The translations under genes and the position numbers were made by a program. A DNA stretch of 64,000 nt from NCBI GenBank assembly GCA_015499995.1, contig JADNRV010000013.1, forward strand, positions 310,001 through 374,000, in the 5' to 3' direction. Every line of letters begins with the position of its first letter. Positions within the stretch are counted from its first letter, which is position 1. Positions 1 through 11,953 of this stretch are shown one piece after another. The DNA is from Flammula alnicola (lineage: Eukaryota > Basidiomycota > Agaricomycetes > Agaricales > Strophariaceae). The notes beneath the pieces are model-generated. The model searched no databases, had not been told where the DNA came from, and worked only from the letters and a program-made list of their open reading frames with translations.

Positions 1-1174
1 GGAGATGTTTCCCTCCACTGTGAATGCATACTTCAACCCTCCTTCGAACGAGGTTTGTTATTCTGGACTGAGGCGTTGCGGTAATAATTCTCAACTCTTC
101 TTGTAGATTGTCTTCCCTGCAGGTATCCTCCGGCCGCCCTTCTTTTCACAAGATTGGTGCGTACGGTATATTTGCTGCGCCGGAGTACACTAACTATAGC
201 ATTTTAGGCCTGGCTACCTTTCATATGGATCCTTTGGACATGTGGCGGCACACGAGTTGACTGTGAGGATGACTAACTCCTTCATCTTTTAAAAAACTGC
301 ATCATTAATGAGATCTCCAGCACGCATTTGACTCGGCCGGCCGGCTTTATAACCAAGAAGGAAAGCTTGAACAATGGTGGACAAATTCTACAAGTGAAGG
401 TTTCAAGGTCAAACAAGATTGTATCGTGGAACAGTATGCTGGTATGTCACTTTTACGTATCTGTTTTTAAGTCATTCCTTCATACCCATCTCCCGGTTAG
501 CCTATACCATCGATGACGGCAAAGGTGGCAAGATCCACCTTAATGTAAGTCCAACAACCTTTCATTTCTCAATCATGGCAAATTCTAATTAATGGGACTT
601 GCAGGGAAATCTGTTGGCCATTTCTACTGTTTAATTTCAGTGCGTTTCGACTGACGGCTTCCTCAGGACATCAGGGGAAAATATCGGCGACACCGGTCTT
701 ATCCAAGCGTTCCGTGCTTGGAAAGCTCAGTATCACGTCTCCAAGGAGAATGGAAGTGAATATCTACTGCCGGGCTTGAATTTCACTAGGTAAGATTGCC
801 TTGTATTGTTCTATAATGACAGGTGAAACATGACCTCCCTTTCAGAGAACAACTATTCTTCATCTCTTTCGCTAGAGTATGGGCGAGGGCGATGAAGCCA
901 GCTACAGCTGTAAGTACTGCAAGAATTATGTACACCAATAAGTAGCTGACACTTTCCTCAGGTTCAGCGTGTTCGCACAGATCCCCACTCTCCGAGCCGA
1001 TTCCGGGTGGACGGTACTGTCAGCAACATCCCTGAATTTGCGAAAGCTTTCAAATGTTCGACGAATGCGAAGGCGAGTCGAACAAAACCTTTGCAAATTC
1101 GAGTCGTATCTCAATGTCGTGCTTTTTTGCAGTTGAACCCTCCTCCCGAAGATCAGTGTATATTTTGGTCTTAG
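1..1174 (+). CDS. M13-family (neprilysin-like) zinc metallopeptidase, 3' part
   Basis: The 5' end lies outside the window. Spliced reading gives the catalytic C-terminal part of a neprilysin/endothelin-converting-enzyme type peptidase: VNAYFNPPSNE, then IVFPAGILRPPFF, then GYLSYGSFGHVAAHELTHAFD. The zinc motif HExxH (HELTH) is cut by an intron at 263-320. The third zinc ligand is the Glu of GENIGDTG near 680-700, and the chain ends in CIFWS, close to the usual CxxW-type M13 terminus, with the stop at 1172-1174. Known M13 enzymes are secreted or type II membrane proteins that cleave oligopeptides; membrane anchoring cannot be judged here. About seven introns are visible; the last one reads best as a GC-AG intron (donor AAG/GCGAGT near 1070). 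The gene is tail-to-tail with HIS3, 76 bp away. Family assignment is very secure. Confidence 0.9.
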
Positions 1175-1250
1175 ATTTTCGTAGATTCTCGTTTGAAGAT
1201 TTCCTTAATATATATTTATGTACGACCCAGCAGGATATATCTATAACACT

Positions 1251-2059
1251 CTATAGCACTCCTTTGGTGCTTGGAACATCATTTCCGCCTGTTTTCTCAA
1301 TGGCTTGTCGGATGGCAAGAGCCAAAGCCTTGAATGCCGACTCCGCTCTAATTTCGAAGTTTGAATGAATCCGGATAAGCTGGATAGTTAGACATACCGA
1401 TGATGGTCGTTTTCGCCTCGCAATACATCTACATGTAATGTTACACCGGAGGCTATGGCGAAGGAGTAAAAGATATGGGGAATCATCTCCGTGGAAAGAT
1501 CACCGATTTTTTCTCTCCGGAGACCGAGGTCGGTTACACAGTAAGGCCGAGAGCAGATATCGATAACTGCCCTAGATAATGCCTTGAACGGAGGTTAGCG
1601 CGGGAATCGTAGGTTGGAGAAATGAACGAACTTCATCCAGTGGGGCGAACCCAGTGCCATAACGTCTGATACCACGGACTTCTCCAAGTGCCTCCTTGAA
1701 AGCTGTGCCCAGGGCAATGGCGCTGTCCTGTAAATGGGATCTCTAAGGATTTCGATAGACATGTTAGGTCGTTGAACTTATCTGCTGTGTGGTGGTCATC
1801 TATCCAAAGATCACCCTTGCATTTCATTGTCAAAGACATGCCTCCATGCTTAGCCAGAGCGGTGTACATCTGTCAAAATTATAGATTAGATTGGTGTGTG
1901 CATTGACATAACAACCAGCCGTACGTGATCTAGAAAGCCAATGCCTGTCGAGATTTCGATAACTTGTTTTACATTTGACCCTGGGGCACAATCGAGGTCT
2001 ATAGAGACATCAATCTGCGTCTCGTTTGTCTTTCTGGATAATGAAGCCTGCCTGGACAT
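1251..2059 (-). CDS. HIS3: Imidazoleglycerol-phosphate dehydratase
   Basis: Sixth step of histidine synthesis: dehydration of imidazoleglycerol phosphate to imidazoleacetol phosphate, in the cytosol. Five exons (2059-1925, 1869-1782, 1729-1632, 1582-1398, 1347-1251) sum to 603 nt, a 200-residue product, the normal fungal length. Family signatures are [42 protein letters not shown] and [13 protein letters not shown]. The start at 2059 is chosen because [14 protein letters not shown] lines up with the family N terminus. The second intron (1730-1781) restores the conserved HHTAEDSAIALG only if read with AT-AC ends; the best GT-AG alternative loses the conserved Glu (see findings). Other introns are GT-AG. 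It is divergent from MSS51, with 100 bp between the start codons. Confidence 0.95.
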
Positions 2060-2159
2060 GAGGGTGTCTGATGAAAAGTAAGTAGAAAGATGCTGGACAA
2101 CAAGCGCCAACAACACGTTCGCTCAATTTGGACGACACCAAGTTTTTGTTCGGCCTTCG
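2060..2159. promoter_or_regulatory. Short divergent promoter between HIS3 and MSS51
   Basis: Only 100 bp separate the two start codons, so transcription of HIS3 (minus) and MSS51 (plus) must start from one compact shared region, unless either transcript begins inside the other gene. No TGACTCA-type amino-acid-control site was seen here. The role is inferred from spacing. Confidence 0.55.
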
Positions 2160-3833
2160 ATGGGCTTCCCTATCTCCTCCACCGCTCGTTTGTTGCCTGC
2201 CGCTCGTTGCAGAAATGCTTTGTTCCTAAGGTCTACCCCATCTTTCTCGAGGTCTCTCTTTGGTTTATTCAACCGCGGTAACCGTCCTAAAAAGCCAAAG
2301 GACCCAGTCCCTGTTTTGACCGAGGATAATTTATTCCATCCTCTATCAAAATCGCCATTCCCAGCTGTGCGTGCAAGGGGAGAGGCCATCCAAACGCTTG
2401 CACCATGTCCCGTCTGTGCCTCATCACACGGACATATCCATGCCCACACCAAGGCACAACCGAAGGCCGTAAAATTTGAATGTCCTGACTGTGGTTGGCC
2501 AACACATTGTACGGAAGAACACTGGAAGGAGGACACCGAGCATGAAAAGTATTGCACACGACTACGCGAAGCTAATGAGGATGAGCATGATCTAAGAAGT
2601 GGGAGACGGATGCGCGAATTCGAAATGCCTGGTAAATAATATTAACAATCCTCAGAACCTTGATGTTTTACCAAGATTTGATTGCATTATCACAGGTCCT
2701 CAAGGGTATGAAGAAGCCGTATCTCTAGCTAATTGGGATGTATTTTGGTATACTCGAGGCTTTCCGTCCATGGACACCGAACGGTCCCGCAGACACGCTA
2801 GCAAGCTCTTAACTTATCCTATTACTATTGGCGGAGCTTTGCATCAACATAGTGGAATGACCTTGAGCAATCAACGTGTAACCCCTGAAGGCAGTCGATC
2901 ATTGGCCGGTAAAGTTATTGACATTTGACTATTATTCTATCTAATATCTTCCTAGCCTTGCGAAGCACGTTGCACGTACCACCGGGTGCACCAGAAACCG
3001 AAGAAGCTGCTGTTGGAAAACCCCAAGTGCGGATATTTGTCCTCGGTGCCCGAGCAGAGTCATCTCTACCCCCTCATGTATGGGAACAGCTCTGCATGCT
3101 TTTCCCGTCCACACACTTTCATCTATTCTTCATCGGCCCCCAAGTCTCTCTACCAAAGCCGCCCGGAACCGGAGAACAGACGAAACCAGAACCCGAAAAG
3201 TCTCCCGAGCCATCTCCCAAAACTGAGGAGGAGGAAGAGAAAGTCACTTATTTGCCCAACGTTTATCAGCCCCCCACCCCCAAACCTATTGAACGCTTGA
3301 GGCACACTCGTTCATCACTTCAGCGATACGGTGTTCCATCTTACACAGTCCCATACACACCGCAACTCACTATCACAGGAATGCAAGCCAACTATGCCGA
3401 AGTACATGCTCAATTCCAGCATACTCTAGACCCTTACAGCGACGTGTTCTTCTTCTTTTCGCCGGGTTTCGGATTCCCATCTCCGGACTCTTTCGCCGAG
3501 AATGGGGAGCCTCTCCTGCAGATTGCATCTCCGACCGAGTGGGGTCCTGTTCTCCCTATGCTACTAGCTAGCAAGTGTCCAATTTTTGTAACAGGGTTTT
3601 CGCCGACCGACGTGGAGCGAGATGTTCGATCATTATCAACTGCGCCTGAGGTGGCTGGCGAGTTCGAGTGGGTAATCACCCCAGGGCCTAATACCTTTGG
3701 GAGCGAGAAATGGGAGGTAGCAGACTTTGATCCGAGAGTAATGGTCAAGACCAACTGGGGTATTTGGGCAATTCGAGGAAAGAGCAGGGATGTACAGGAA
3801 CAAAAGAGTATATTTTCTTCATTTTTACCTTAA
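2160..3833 (+). CDS. MSS51: Mss51-like mitochondrial translational activator of COX1
   Basis: Three exons (2160-2631, 2696-2908, 2956-3833; 1,563 nt) give 520 residues. In yeast, Mss51 acts in mitochondria: it activates COX1 mRNA translation and binds newly made Cox1, coupling synthesis to cytochrome oxidase assembly. The N terminus is rich in Arg and Ser and lacks acidic residues for about 40 positions, as expected for a presequence. A zinc-binding block follows at about residues 83-132, with Cys/His in CPVC, CPDC, THC and HEKYC spacing. Two Cys-Pro pairs in it match the heme-regulatory CP motifs described for yeast Mss51. The C-terminal part (SPGFGFPSP, CPIFVTGFSPTD) matches fungal Mss51. 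A proline/glutamate-rich linker lies at about residues 300-345. It is convergent with GLT1. Confidence 0.85.
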
Positions 3834-4093
3834 TCGTTATACTGTAAACCGCCACTCAGACAAGTTACAATAGTTATTTACTCAGATGCTTATGGAAGCC
3901 CCCATGGATCAAACATAACAATTGAAGCCATAAATTTGAAGAGATCCAAAAAATATACAAAGTGAGTAAATCTGAGTAAATACATGAAATGAGCCGCTAT
4001 GCACGAATAAAAAGGCTGGTTGAGAGAATTTTTATGCCTCGAGCTCAGAAGAAAGCTTGCTTGGTGGTGGGCCGAAAGTCTACGAAAAGATTT

Positions 4094-7000
4094 TCAAAAT
4101 CTAAAGCAACCTGGATTCGAAAAGCTGCTTACTCTGGTCTTGATACCTCCGGCTGACGGCAATCTGGATGAACCACCGCTGAGCCACCTGTCGACCTCTG
4201 CCGCTGCACCACGACCCTCGCTATTGAACAAGATCAGAATCTATTCGAATCCACTAGGTCAAAAAATCCTACTTGATGCCCCAAACAATCAAAGATTGGC
4301 CGCGGCGACAATCACCAGCAGCGAAGACGCCTTCAAGGTTCGTTGAATATTTCTGAAATAACGTATCATTGAGTGTACGAACAAGATTCAACTCAAATTC
4401 TATACCTTTGGCGGGGTCTGAATGTTGGATCGAGCATCCTGTTTGATGCCCATGGCTTTGAGCACTTCATTTTGAGGACCTAAGAAACCAAGTGCAAGGA
4501 ACACCAATTGCGCAGGGAAGAATTTCTCCGAGTCTGGAACCTCCTCCATCTTCCAGCGGCCTCCGCTGTCCTTGGTCCATTCAACTCGAACTGGGTTAAA
4601 CGTTAATACATTTGGGAAGACCTCTAAGTTGGAATTCGCATACCGGTATTCAACCCCTTCAATTTGCCCTCGTCGTCCAAAACGAAGTCCTTGGTGGAAA
4701 TACAGTATTCTCTCGGATCTGACGCGACACATCGTCATTATTTAGATGTAAGACAATCAGGATTAGACTTACCATTGCCAAAGTGTGCTGCAACTTCAGT
4801 GTGACCATAGTCAGTACGGAAGATCCTGCAGAAGGCAATAAGTAATGTATGCTTCATCATGTAAGTTTTAGTAAATTACCTAGGCCATTGGGGCCAAGGG
4901 TTGTCCCGTCCTCTAGCAACAGGCGGCCTCGGCAACAACTCGAAGTTGACAATAGACTTAGCGCCATGACGCATCGATGTGCCAATGCAATCATTGCCTG
5001 TATCACCTCCTCCGATGACGATGACGTCCTTTCCTTTAGCATTGATGTAGCCTCCGTCTTGAAGTTCGGAGTCCAGAAGAGACTTGGTGTTCAGCTGCAA
5101 GTGGACATGATTCAATACAAGATGTAACGGTGCATCTGAAAACACGAACTGACCTGGAGGAAGTCCATAGCAAAGTGAATCCCGTCTGCGCCTCGATTGG
5201 GAATTTTGAGGTCCCGCGGCCATGTTGCTCCTGTGCAGATGACCACCGCGTCATTTTCTGCCTGCAATTGTTTGGCGTCGACGTCAACTCCAACATGTGC
5301 GTTCGTGATGAAAGTCTTCATCCGAAAGGTAAGTTCGCAGGAATTCGTATCACAAAGTAAAGAAACTTACGACGCCCTCTGCAGCCATGAGGTCGATACG
5401 ACGCTGCACGACGGACTTGTCCAATTTCATGCTGTCGATAATTTTTCAGTAATACGGCCAAAGTCAAGAAGTTGATCAACTAACTTTGGAATGCCATACA
5501 TGAGCAGACCTCCCATGCGATCATTACGATCATATACTGTCACGAAGTGTCCTGCTTTGTTAAGCTGGTCGGCACAGGCCAACCCAGCGGGCCCAGATCC
5601 AATGACAGCAATACGTTTGCCTGTGCGGAAGCTTGGAGGATTTGGAGCCATCCAACCCATCTCGAAACCCTAATAGCAGAGAACGTTAGGATTGTACCAA
5701 CTTTCAGGAGGAAAAAATACCTTGTCAATGATGGCGCATTCGATGCTTTTAATTCCGACAGGCTGCTCGTTAATGCCCAGAACACAAGCTCCTTCACAAG
5801 GAGCGGGACAGACACGACCGGTAAATTCAGGGAAGTTGTTGGTCATAAGGAGGCGGTTAAGAGCATCTTGCCATTGACCCTTGAAGACAAGATCATTCCA
5901 CTTGGGAATGATATTGGAAATAGGACAGCCGGTATCAGATTGACAGAAAGGAACACCACAGTCCATGCAACGAGCAGACTGGTACTTGAGCTCGCTCTCG
6001 GTCAATCGGGCCGATATTTCCTTCCAGTCCTTGACACGCTTGCGAGGAGGACGATAAGCTTCACCCAGGCGTCTGTATTTCATGAATCCACGAGTCTTGT
6101 CCAGTTTGTTCAGGCGTTGCTTCGTGGTCGAGTCGTCTACGAGGGAGTCTTCCACGTCAACAAGCGAGGGTTCGTGACGATTTTTGGGTGCGACAGATAG
6201 GGAGGGCGTGCTGAGAGCTTTGGGAAGAAGAATGTCTTGAAGTCCATCTGACGCGAGATCGACTTGACTGGCCGTGCGCGAGGGAATGAGATCGATGACG
6301 CTCTGTCGGACCTTCTCCTCCTTCTCTCTCGCGGCTTGCTCTTCCAAGACTCGCTTATAATCGAGAGGCATGACACGGACAAACAAGGGAAGGAGATGGT
6401 GGAAATCGTGAAGGACACGATCAGCGACCTCGGAGCCGGTGTAGTGACGATGATCTTCGATGAGACTGCGTAGAGCTGCAATTTCACGAGGATCATCAAC
6501 TTTGCCTAGCTCGACCATCTCCATGTTGACCTTAGAAGCAAAAGTATGGGCGGTGTCCAAAACATATGCAATACCTCCGCTCATTCCAGCGGCGAAGTTA
6601 CGTCCAGTGACGCCGAGAACGACAACCCGTCCTCCAGTCATGTACTCGCATCCGTGATCACCAGTACCCTCTACAACTGCATTGGCCCCTGAATTGCGTA
6701 CAGCGAAGCGCTCGGCGGCAATTCCACGAATGAAAGCCTCGCCAGAGGTTGCACCATACAAGCATACATTTCCGATGATGATGTTTTCCTCCGCCTTGAA
6801 GGTCGATTCCTTAGGAGGGTAGACAATGAGGCGTCCTCCTGAGAGACCTTTGCCGACATAGTCATTTGCGTCACCTTCGAGTTCGATCGTGATGCCAGGA
6901 GCAAGGAATGCACCGCATGACTGACCGGCTGAGCCCTTCATTCGGATGTGGATGGTGTCTTTGGGAAGACCGTCTTCTCCATAGAGCTTGGAAACCTTGT

Positions 7001-10000
7001 AGGACAACGAAGTACCAAGTGCGCGATCGGTATTGGTAACGTCGCATTCGATATGGACTGGGAGACCTTTCGTGAGAGAGGGCTCAGCTTCATCGATGAA
7101 CTTGTTGTCAAGACGAATATAGAGCTTGTGATCTTGTTGACGGACACGATACGTCGCCGCACCTGGACGCATTTGCCAGGCAGGTTTAAGGATGGCTGAG
7201 AGGTCGAGGTGGGCCGTCTTGGGAGTGCGAAGCTTCTCGTTGACCTTGAGGACATCGGCGCGTCCTACCATCTCATTTATGGTTCGGAAACCGAGCTTAG
7301 CCATGTATCCACGGAGTTCTTCTGCAAGATAGTAGAAAAAGTTGATCACTTGCTCGGGTTGACCAGCAAACTTGGCACGAAGCTGAGGGTCTTGTGTAGC
7401 AATTCCAACAGGGCAAGTGTTCACTAAATGATGCGAATTAGTGGGACGGATATTGAGAACAATATATATGAGTATACTGACGATGGCATTTCCTCATCAT
7501 AATGCAGCCCATGGCGATCAAAGGAGTGGTGGCAAAGCCCCATTCCTCTGCACCCAACAAACAGGCAATCGCAATGTCGCGACCGGTCCTGATCTGACCA
7601 TCCGTCTGAACTGTGACACGGCCTCGCAAGTCGTTCAAAACGAGCGTCTGATGAGTCTCGGCAAGACCAAGCTCCCATGGAAGACCAGCGTACTTGATAC
7701 CAGTCCAACGAGAAGCTCCGGTGCCTCCATCATGACCGGAAATAAGGATATGGTCGGCTTTGGCTTTCGCGACGCCACTGGCGACGATACCAACACCAAC
7801 TTCAGACACAAGCTTGACGGAGATGCGCGATCGAGGATTAGAGCACTTCAGGTCGTAAATGAGCTGCTTCAGATCCTCAATCGAATAAATGTCGTGATGA
7901 GGAGGTGGCGAAATGAGACCAACGCCGGCGGTCGAATGACGGGTCCTAGCGATAGAAGCGGAAACCTTGTGGCCAGGTAGTTCACCACCTTCACCAGGCT
8001 TTGCCCCTTGGGCCATCTTGATCTGAAGCTCGTCGGCGTCGGCAAGGTAGTTCGAAGTGACACCAAATCGACCTGATGCGACCTGCTTGATAGCCGACCT
8101 CATCGTGTCACCGTTGGGAAGCATGAGAGACCGCTCGGCATCTTCTCCACCTTCACCGGTGTTGGACTTTCCGCCAAGGCGATTCATGGCGACGGCGAGC
8201 GTTGAATGTGCTTCCATCGAAATAGAACCATAGGACATAGCCCCAGTGACGAATCGACGGACAATCTCATTCCAAGGTTCTACTTGCTCAATAGGGATGG
8301 GCGTAGCGTTCTCGTAGCGGAAGTCGAGTAGACCGCGGAGATGAATGCTTTGCGCCTGCTCGTTCGCATTCCGTGCATAGGCGTCATATGCACTCTGGTT
8401 CTTCTCCCTGACGGCGTCTTGCAGGCTCGCAATGCCGGAAGGGTCGTTGATGTGTGCCTCTCCACCGTCACGCCAATGGTACTCGCCGGATTCGGGCATT
8501 CCAGGAGGAAGGATAGTCTCTCGGCTAGGCCAGCCTCGCTCGTGAAGCTCGAATGCATCCATAGCGAGGAGATCGAAGGTAGCACCCTGTACGCGGCTTG
8601 CAGTACCGATGAAGCATGGCTCCACAACTTCGCTGTGGAGACCGAGGATTTCGAATATCTGGGCACCTTTGTACGACTGCAGGGTAGAAATTCCCATCTT
8701 CGACATAACCTTCAGGATGCCGTTGTCGACAGAATGGCGATAGTTATCCATCAGCTCCGCAAGGGTCTTGTCGGATTTGATACTTTATATCGAAGATGTT
8801 AGGATTTTAATAAACATGAAAATATTTTGAACTTACAGTCCTTCACGAGCGACTTTGTGAATCGTCTCCATAACCAACCAAGGGCAGACGGCATCGGCAC
8901 CGTAGCCAACAAGGACACAAAGGTGGTGAACTTCGCGAGCCTCTGCGGTCTCGACCATGAGAGCAACTTTCGCGCGTTTTTTCTGGCTGGTAAGGTGATG
9001 ATGGACACCACCACATGCGATAAGAGCGGATAAGGGAACACGGCTGAGTCCTGTACCGCGGTCGCTAAGAATGATAACCTTTATGCCATCATCAATAGCT
9101 TGCGACGCCTCGCTGCAAACTCGATCCAAAGCACGCCTATAGCCAGGCAGACCTTCTGATTTGGCAAATGTGATATCAATCGTGCAAGAGGGCCAAGTCG
9201 AGTAGGCTGACTTCAGGTGCTTCATCGCGTTCATCTCTTCGATCGAGAGGACGGGTGAGGGGAGAAGAATTCGATGGCACTGCTCGGGCTTGACCTCCAA
9301 AAGGTTGCCCTCAGGACCAACATAGGCCGCCAAGGACATGACAATGTTCTCTCGTATAGGATCGATCGGAGGGTTCGTTACCTGGGCGAAGAGTTCGCGG
9401 AAGTAATCGTAGATCATGCGTGGCTGAGTATCCATCGCAGCCAGAGGTGCATCATTTCCCATTGAACCGAGTGCTTCCTTGCCGTCCATGACCATAGGAA
9501 GCATGAGTAGATTAAGTTGTTCCACGGTGAAGCCGAACGCGAGGAGTTTGGGGTCGGTACTCAGGGTGGTATCGTCGAGAGAGGGTCTAAGAGAAACATG
9601 GCTTCGCTTGACACGTTTGATGATGTTGGGTACTTCGAGGACGTGAGCTTCAACCCAAGAAGCGAAATTCTGTTTTGACGCCGTGTTGCGCTTGAGTTCC
9701 TTATCGTCGACGATTCTGCCTTCAAGGGTATCGACGAGAAGCATCCGACCCGGCTTCAGCCGACCCTTCTGGACAACCTTCTCTGGAGCTATGTACAGAG
9801 CTCCAACCTCTGAGGCGCAGACGATGATATCCTCGTTGGTCACGATATAGCGGCAAGGTCGAAGACCATTACGGTCAAGATTGGCACCGCAGAAACGACC
9901 ATCACTGAAGGCGAACAAGGCAGGACCATCCCAGGGCTCTTGCACGCAAGCGGCCCAGTTGTAAAAGGCGCGCTTCTGAGGATCCATATTCTCGTTTCCT

Positions 10001-11235
10001 TGCCATGCCTCCGGGATCATCATCATGACGGCCTCTGGGAGCGTAACCACACCATTAACCACCAAAAGTTCGAGGACGTTGTCGAATGCGGCCGAATCCG
10101 ATCCTCCATGTTCGATGATTGGGTAAAGTAAGTCGAGTTGATCGCCAAAATGTTGCGATGAGAGGACACCTTCTCGTGCTCGCATCCAGTTTTTATTGCC
10201 TCGGACGGTGTTAATCTCACCTGCACTATTATTAAGTCCATGCCAAAAGGAAGTGATAAAAGTTACTTACCGTTGTGAGCTGCCCATCTCAAAGGCTGGG
10301 CGCGGTCCCAACTTGGGAAAGTGTTGGTAGAGAACCGCGAATGCACCAATGCGAAATGAGACTGGTACAGGACGTGGTTAAGATCGTGGTAGTAGTTATA
10401 AACTTGCGACGGTGAGAGTTGACCCTTATATACAATATTCTTGGATGAAAGGGAGCAAACGTAGAAACCTTTCGCAAGCGTACTTTCAGAATGAATCATC
10501 ATAAGCCTCGGGCTGGAATGAAAGGTAGAATTAGATCACTAACATGCTGTGCGTGGCGTGCTTTCGAAGGACGTAGAGTTGTCGCTCAAAGTGCGTTGCA
10601 TCGAACGTCCCAGCCTGGCTGTGGTTACCGTCTCCGTAATGCGCACGAAGGACGACAAATGGTTGAAGGATCGTTGGCTCCTTGCTACTGGCCGCGGGGC
10701 CTAGAATGGTGCCGTCGGTGGGAACTTCTCTCCACCCCAGAACACGCAGACCTAAGTCCTTTGCGATGTTCATAAAGACACTTTGATAACTTTGAAGTTG
10801 AACGGGGTCGTTGGCCTTGAAGAATACATTTCCGACAGCGTACTCTCCTGGCTCTGGAAGAACGCAACCGAGATCCCTTTCAGCCTCCCTTTTGAAAAAG
10901 CCGTGAGGAATGGCAGTCATGACTCCTGCTCCATCACCGTCTCTGCTATCAGCTCCAGTGGCGCCACGATGGGTCATGGCACAAAGAAGCTGACGAGCAT
11001 CGGACACGATTTTATGGTTGGGTTCACCCTTTATGTGGCAGATGAAACCTACACCACATGAGTCTTTCTCGTTCTCGTTGGAATATAGACCCTGATTGGC
11101 TGGTAAGGATGCAGCGAAAGACGTTTCGTCCCGCTGTACGGCGTAAAAGCCATTGATATTTTCGGTAGAGGCAACATCGGACACAAGAGGAAGTGACTCT
11201 GGAGATTGGGAGTAGGAAACGCCAGTGCTGGCCAT
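4094..11235 (-). CDS. GLT1: NAD(P)H-dependent glutamate synthase (GOGAT), single-chain fungal type
   Basis: Makes two glutamates from glutamine and 2-oxoglutarate using reduced pyridine nucleotide; the nitrogen-assimilation partner of glutamine synthetase. About a dozen exons encode roughly 2,100 residues. A 59-residue propeptide precedes the catalytic Cys60 in [10 protein letters not shown], the class II amidotransferase nucleophile. Next come the central FMN/Fe-S synthase domain ([12 protein letters not shown] near 8,140; [10 protein letters not shown] near 7,730) and the GXGXG beta-helix domain. The beta-type domain has Fe-S cysteines ([21 protein letters not shown]), an FAD site ([12 protein letters not shown]) and a nucleotide site ([11 protein letters not shown]). 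The C terminus is [29 protein letters not shown] split by an intron; stop at 4094-4096. The start at 11235 gives a normal propeptide. A pair of GATAAG sites lies upstream. Confidence 0.97.
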
Positions 11236-11953
11236 TGACTACGGTAAAGCAGAGCACAATTTTCTGAAGGAATGTGTTCTGGATGAGAGGGCGAAGATGA
11301 GGAGCAGAACAGAGAGCGGAATAGAGCCGGGAGTGCCAGCGATATGTAAATTCTCAAATTCTATAGTTTTCCGGCACCATGACCGTGTCAGTAGGCCGAA
11401 AGATGCCGAAGTTTGTTAATCGGCGCTTCTCATTGGTTCGTACCCGGCTCAGGCGGGCTGCATTTCCACATGATAAGCTCTTTCCCCGCAAGCGATAAGC
11501 GCGAATCACCCTGAATCACCTGGGTCGGCCCTGGGCACCTTGATCCTTGCCTGGGGCCCCTATGTACTCTGCTCACCTCCGCACGGACCGCAACACAAAT
11601 TTAAGCATAAGCCTTCCGAGTTGCAGAACCTTTTCTTTTCTGATTCTTGAGTGCTCGAGTCATTTATGTAATTGCTGATCGAGAGACAAAATTTCTTCCT
11701 AGATGTTCCAAAGTCCCCAACAACCATTCACTTCTTGCCACGCCCTCGCCCTCGATTTAAAGCTTGCGATCGCATCATTTGTCGTGGCGGACAAAGGCTG
11801 GACTGAGAAGGGCTTCTACATAAAATATAGACGTAGGCTGAGCTTCACCTTGAAGACAGTTGTAAAGTCATTGTCCGAGTTAATGTCATGACTGCCGAAA
11901 AAGGGTGGATGGTATGCGAGATTACTGAAAATACATTTAAAAACGATACAAAT
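11236..11953. other. GLT1 upstream region and LST8 3' flank
   Basis: No gene is supported in these 718 bp. The part next to GLT1 should hold its promoter, including the two GATAAG motifs annotated separately. A 62-codon open frame near 11,703-11,891 has no family signal and was not called. Confidence 0.5.
11472..11499. promoter_or_regulatory. Paired GATAAG motifs upstream of GLT1
   Basis: GATAAG occurs at 11472-11477 and 11494-11499, 22 bp apart in the same orientation and about 240-265 bp upstream of the GLT1 start codon. Fungal nitrogen GATA factors (AreA/Nit2/Gln3 type) bind HGATAR, often as close pairs, and control ammonium-assimilation genes. The motif is seen; binding is inferred. Confidence 0.4.

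Noticed and set aside
5547..6200. 217-codon plus-strand frame across GLT1
   Set aside because: Antisense shadow of the conserved GltD-type Fe-S domain.
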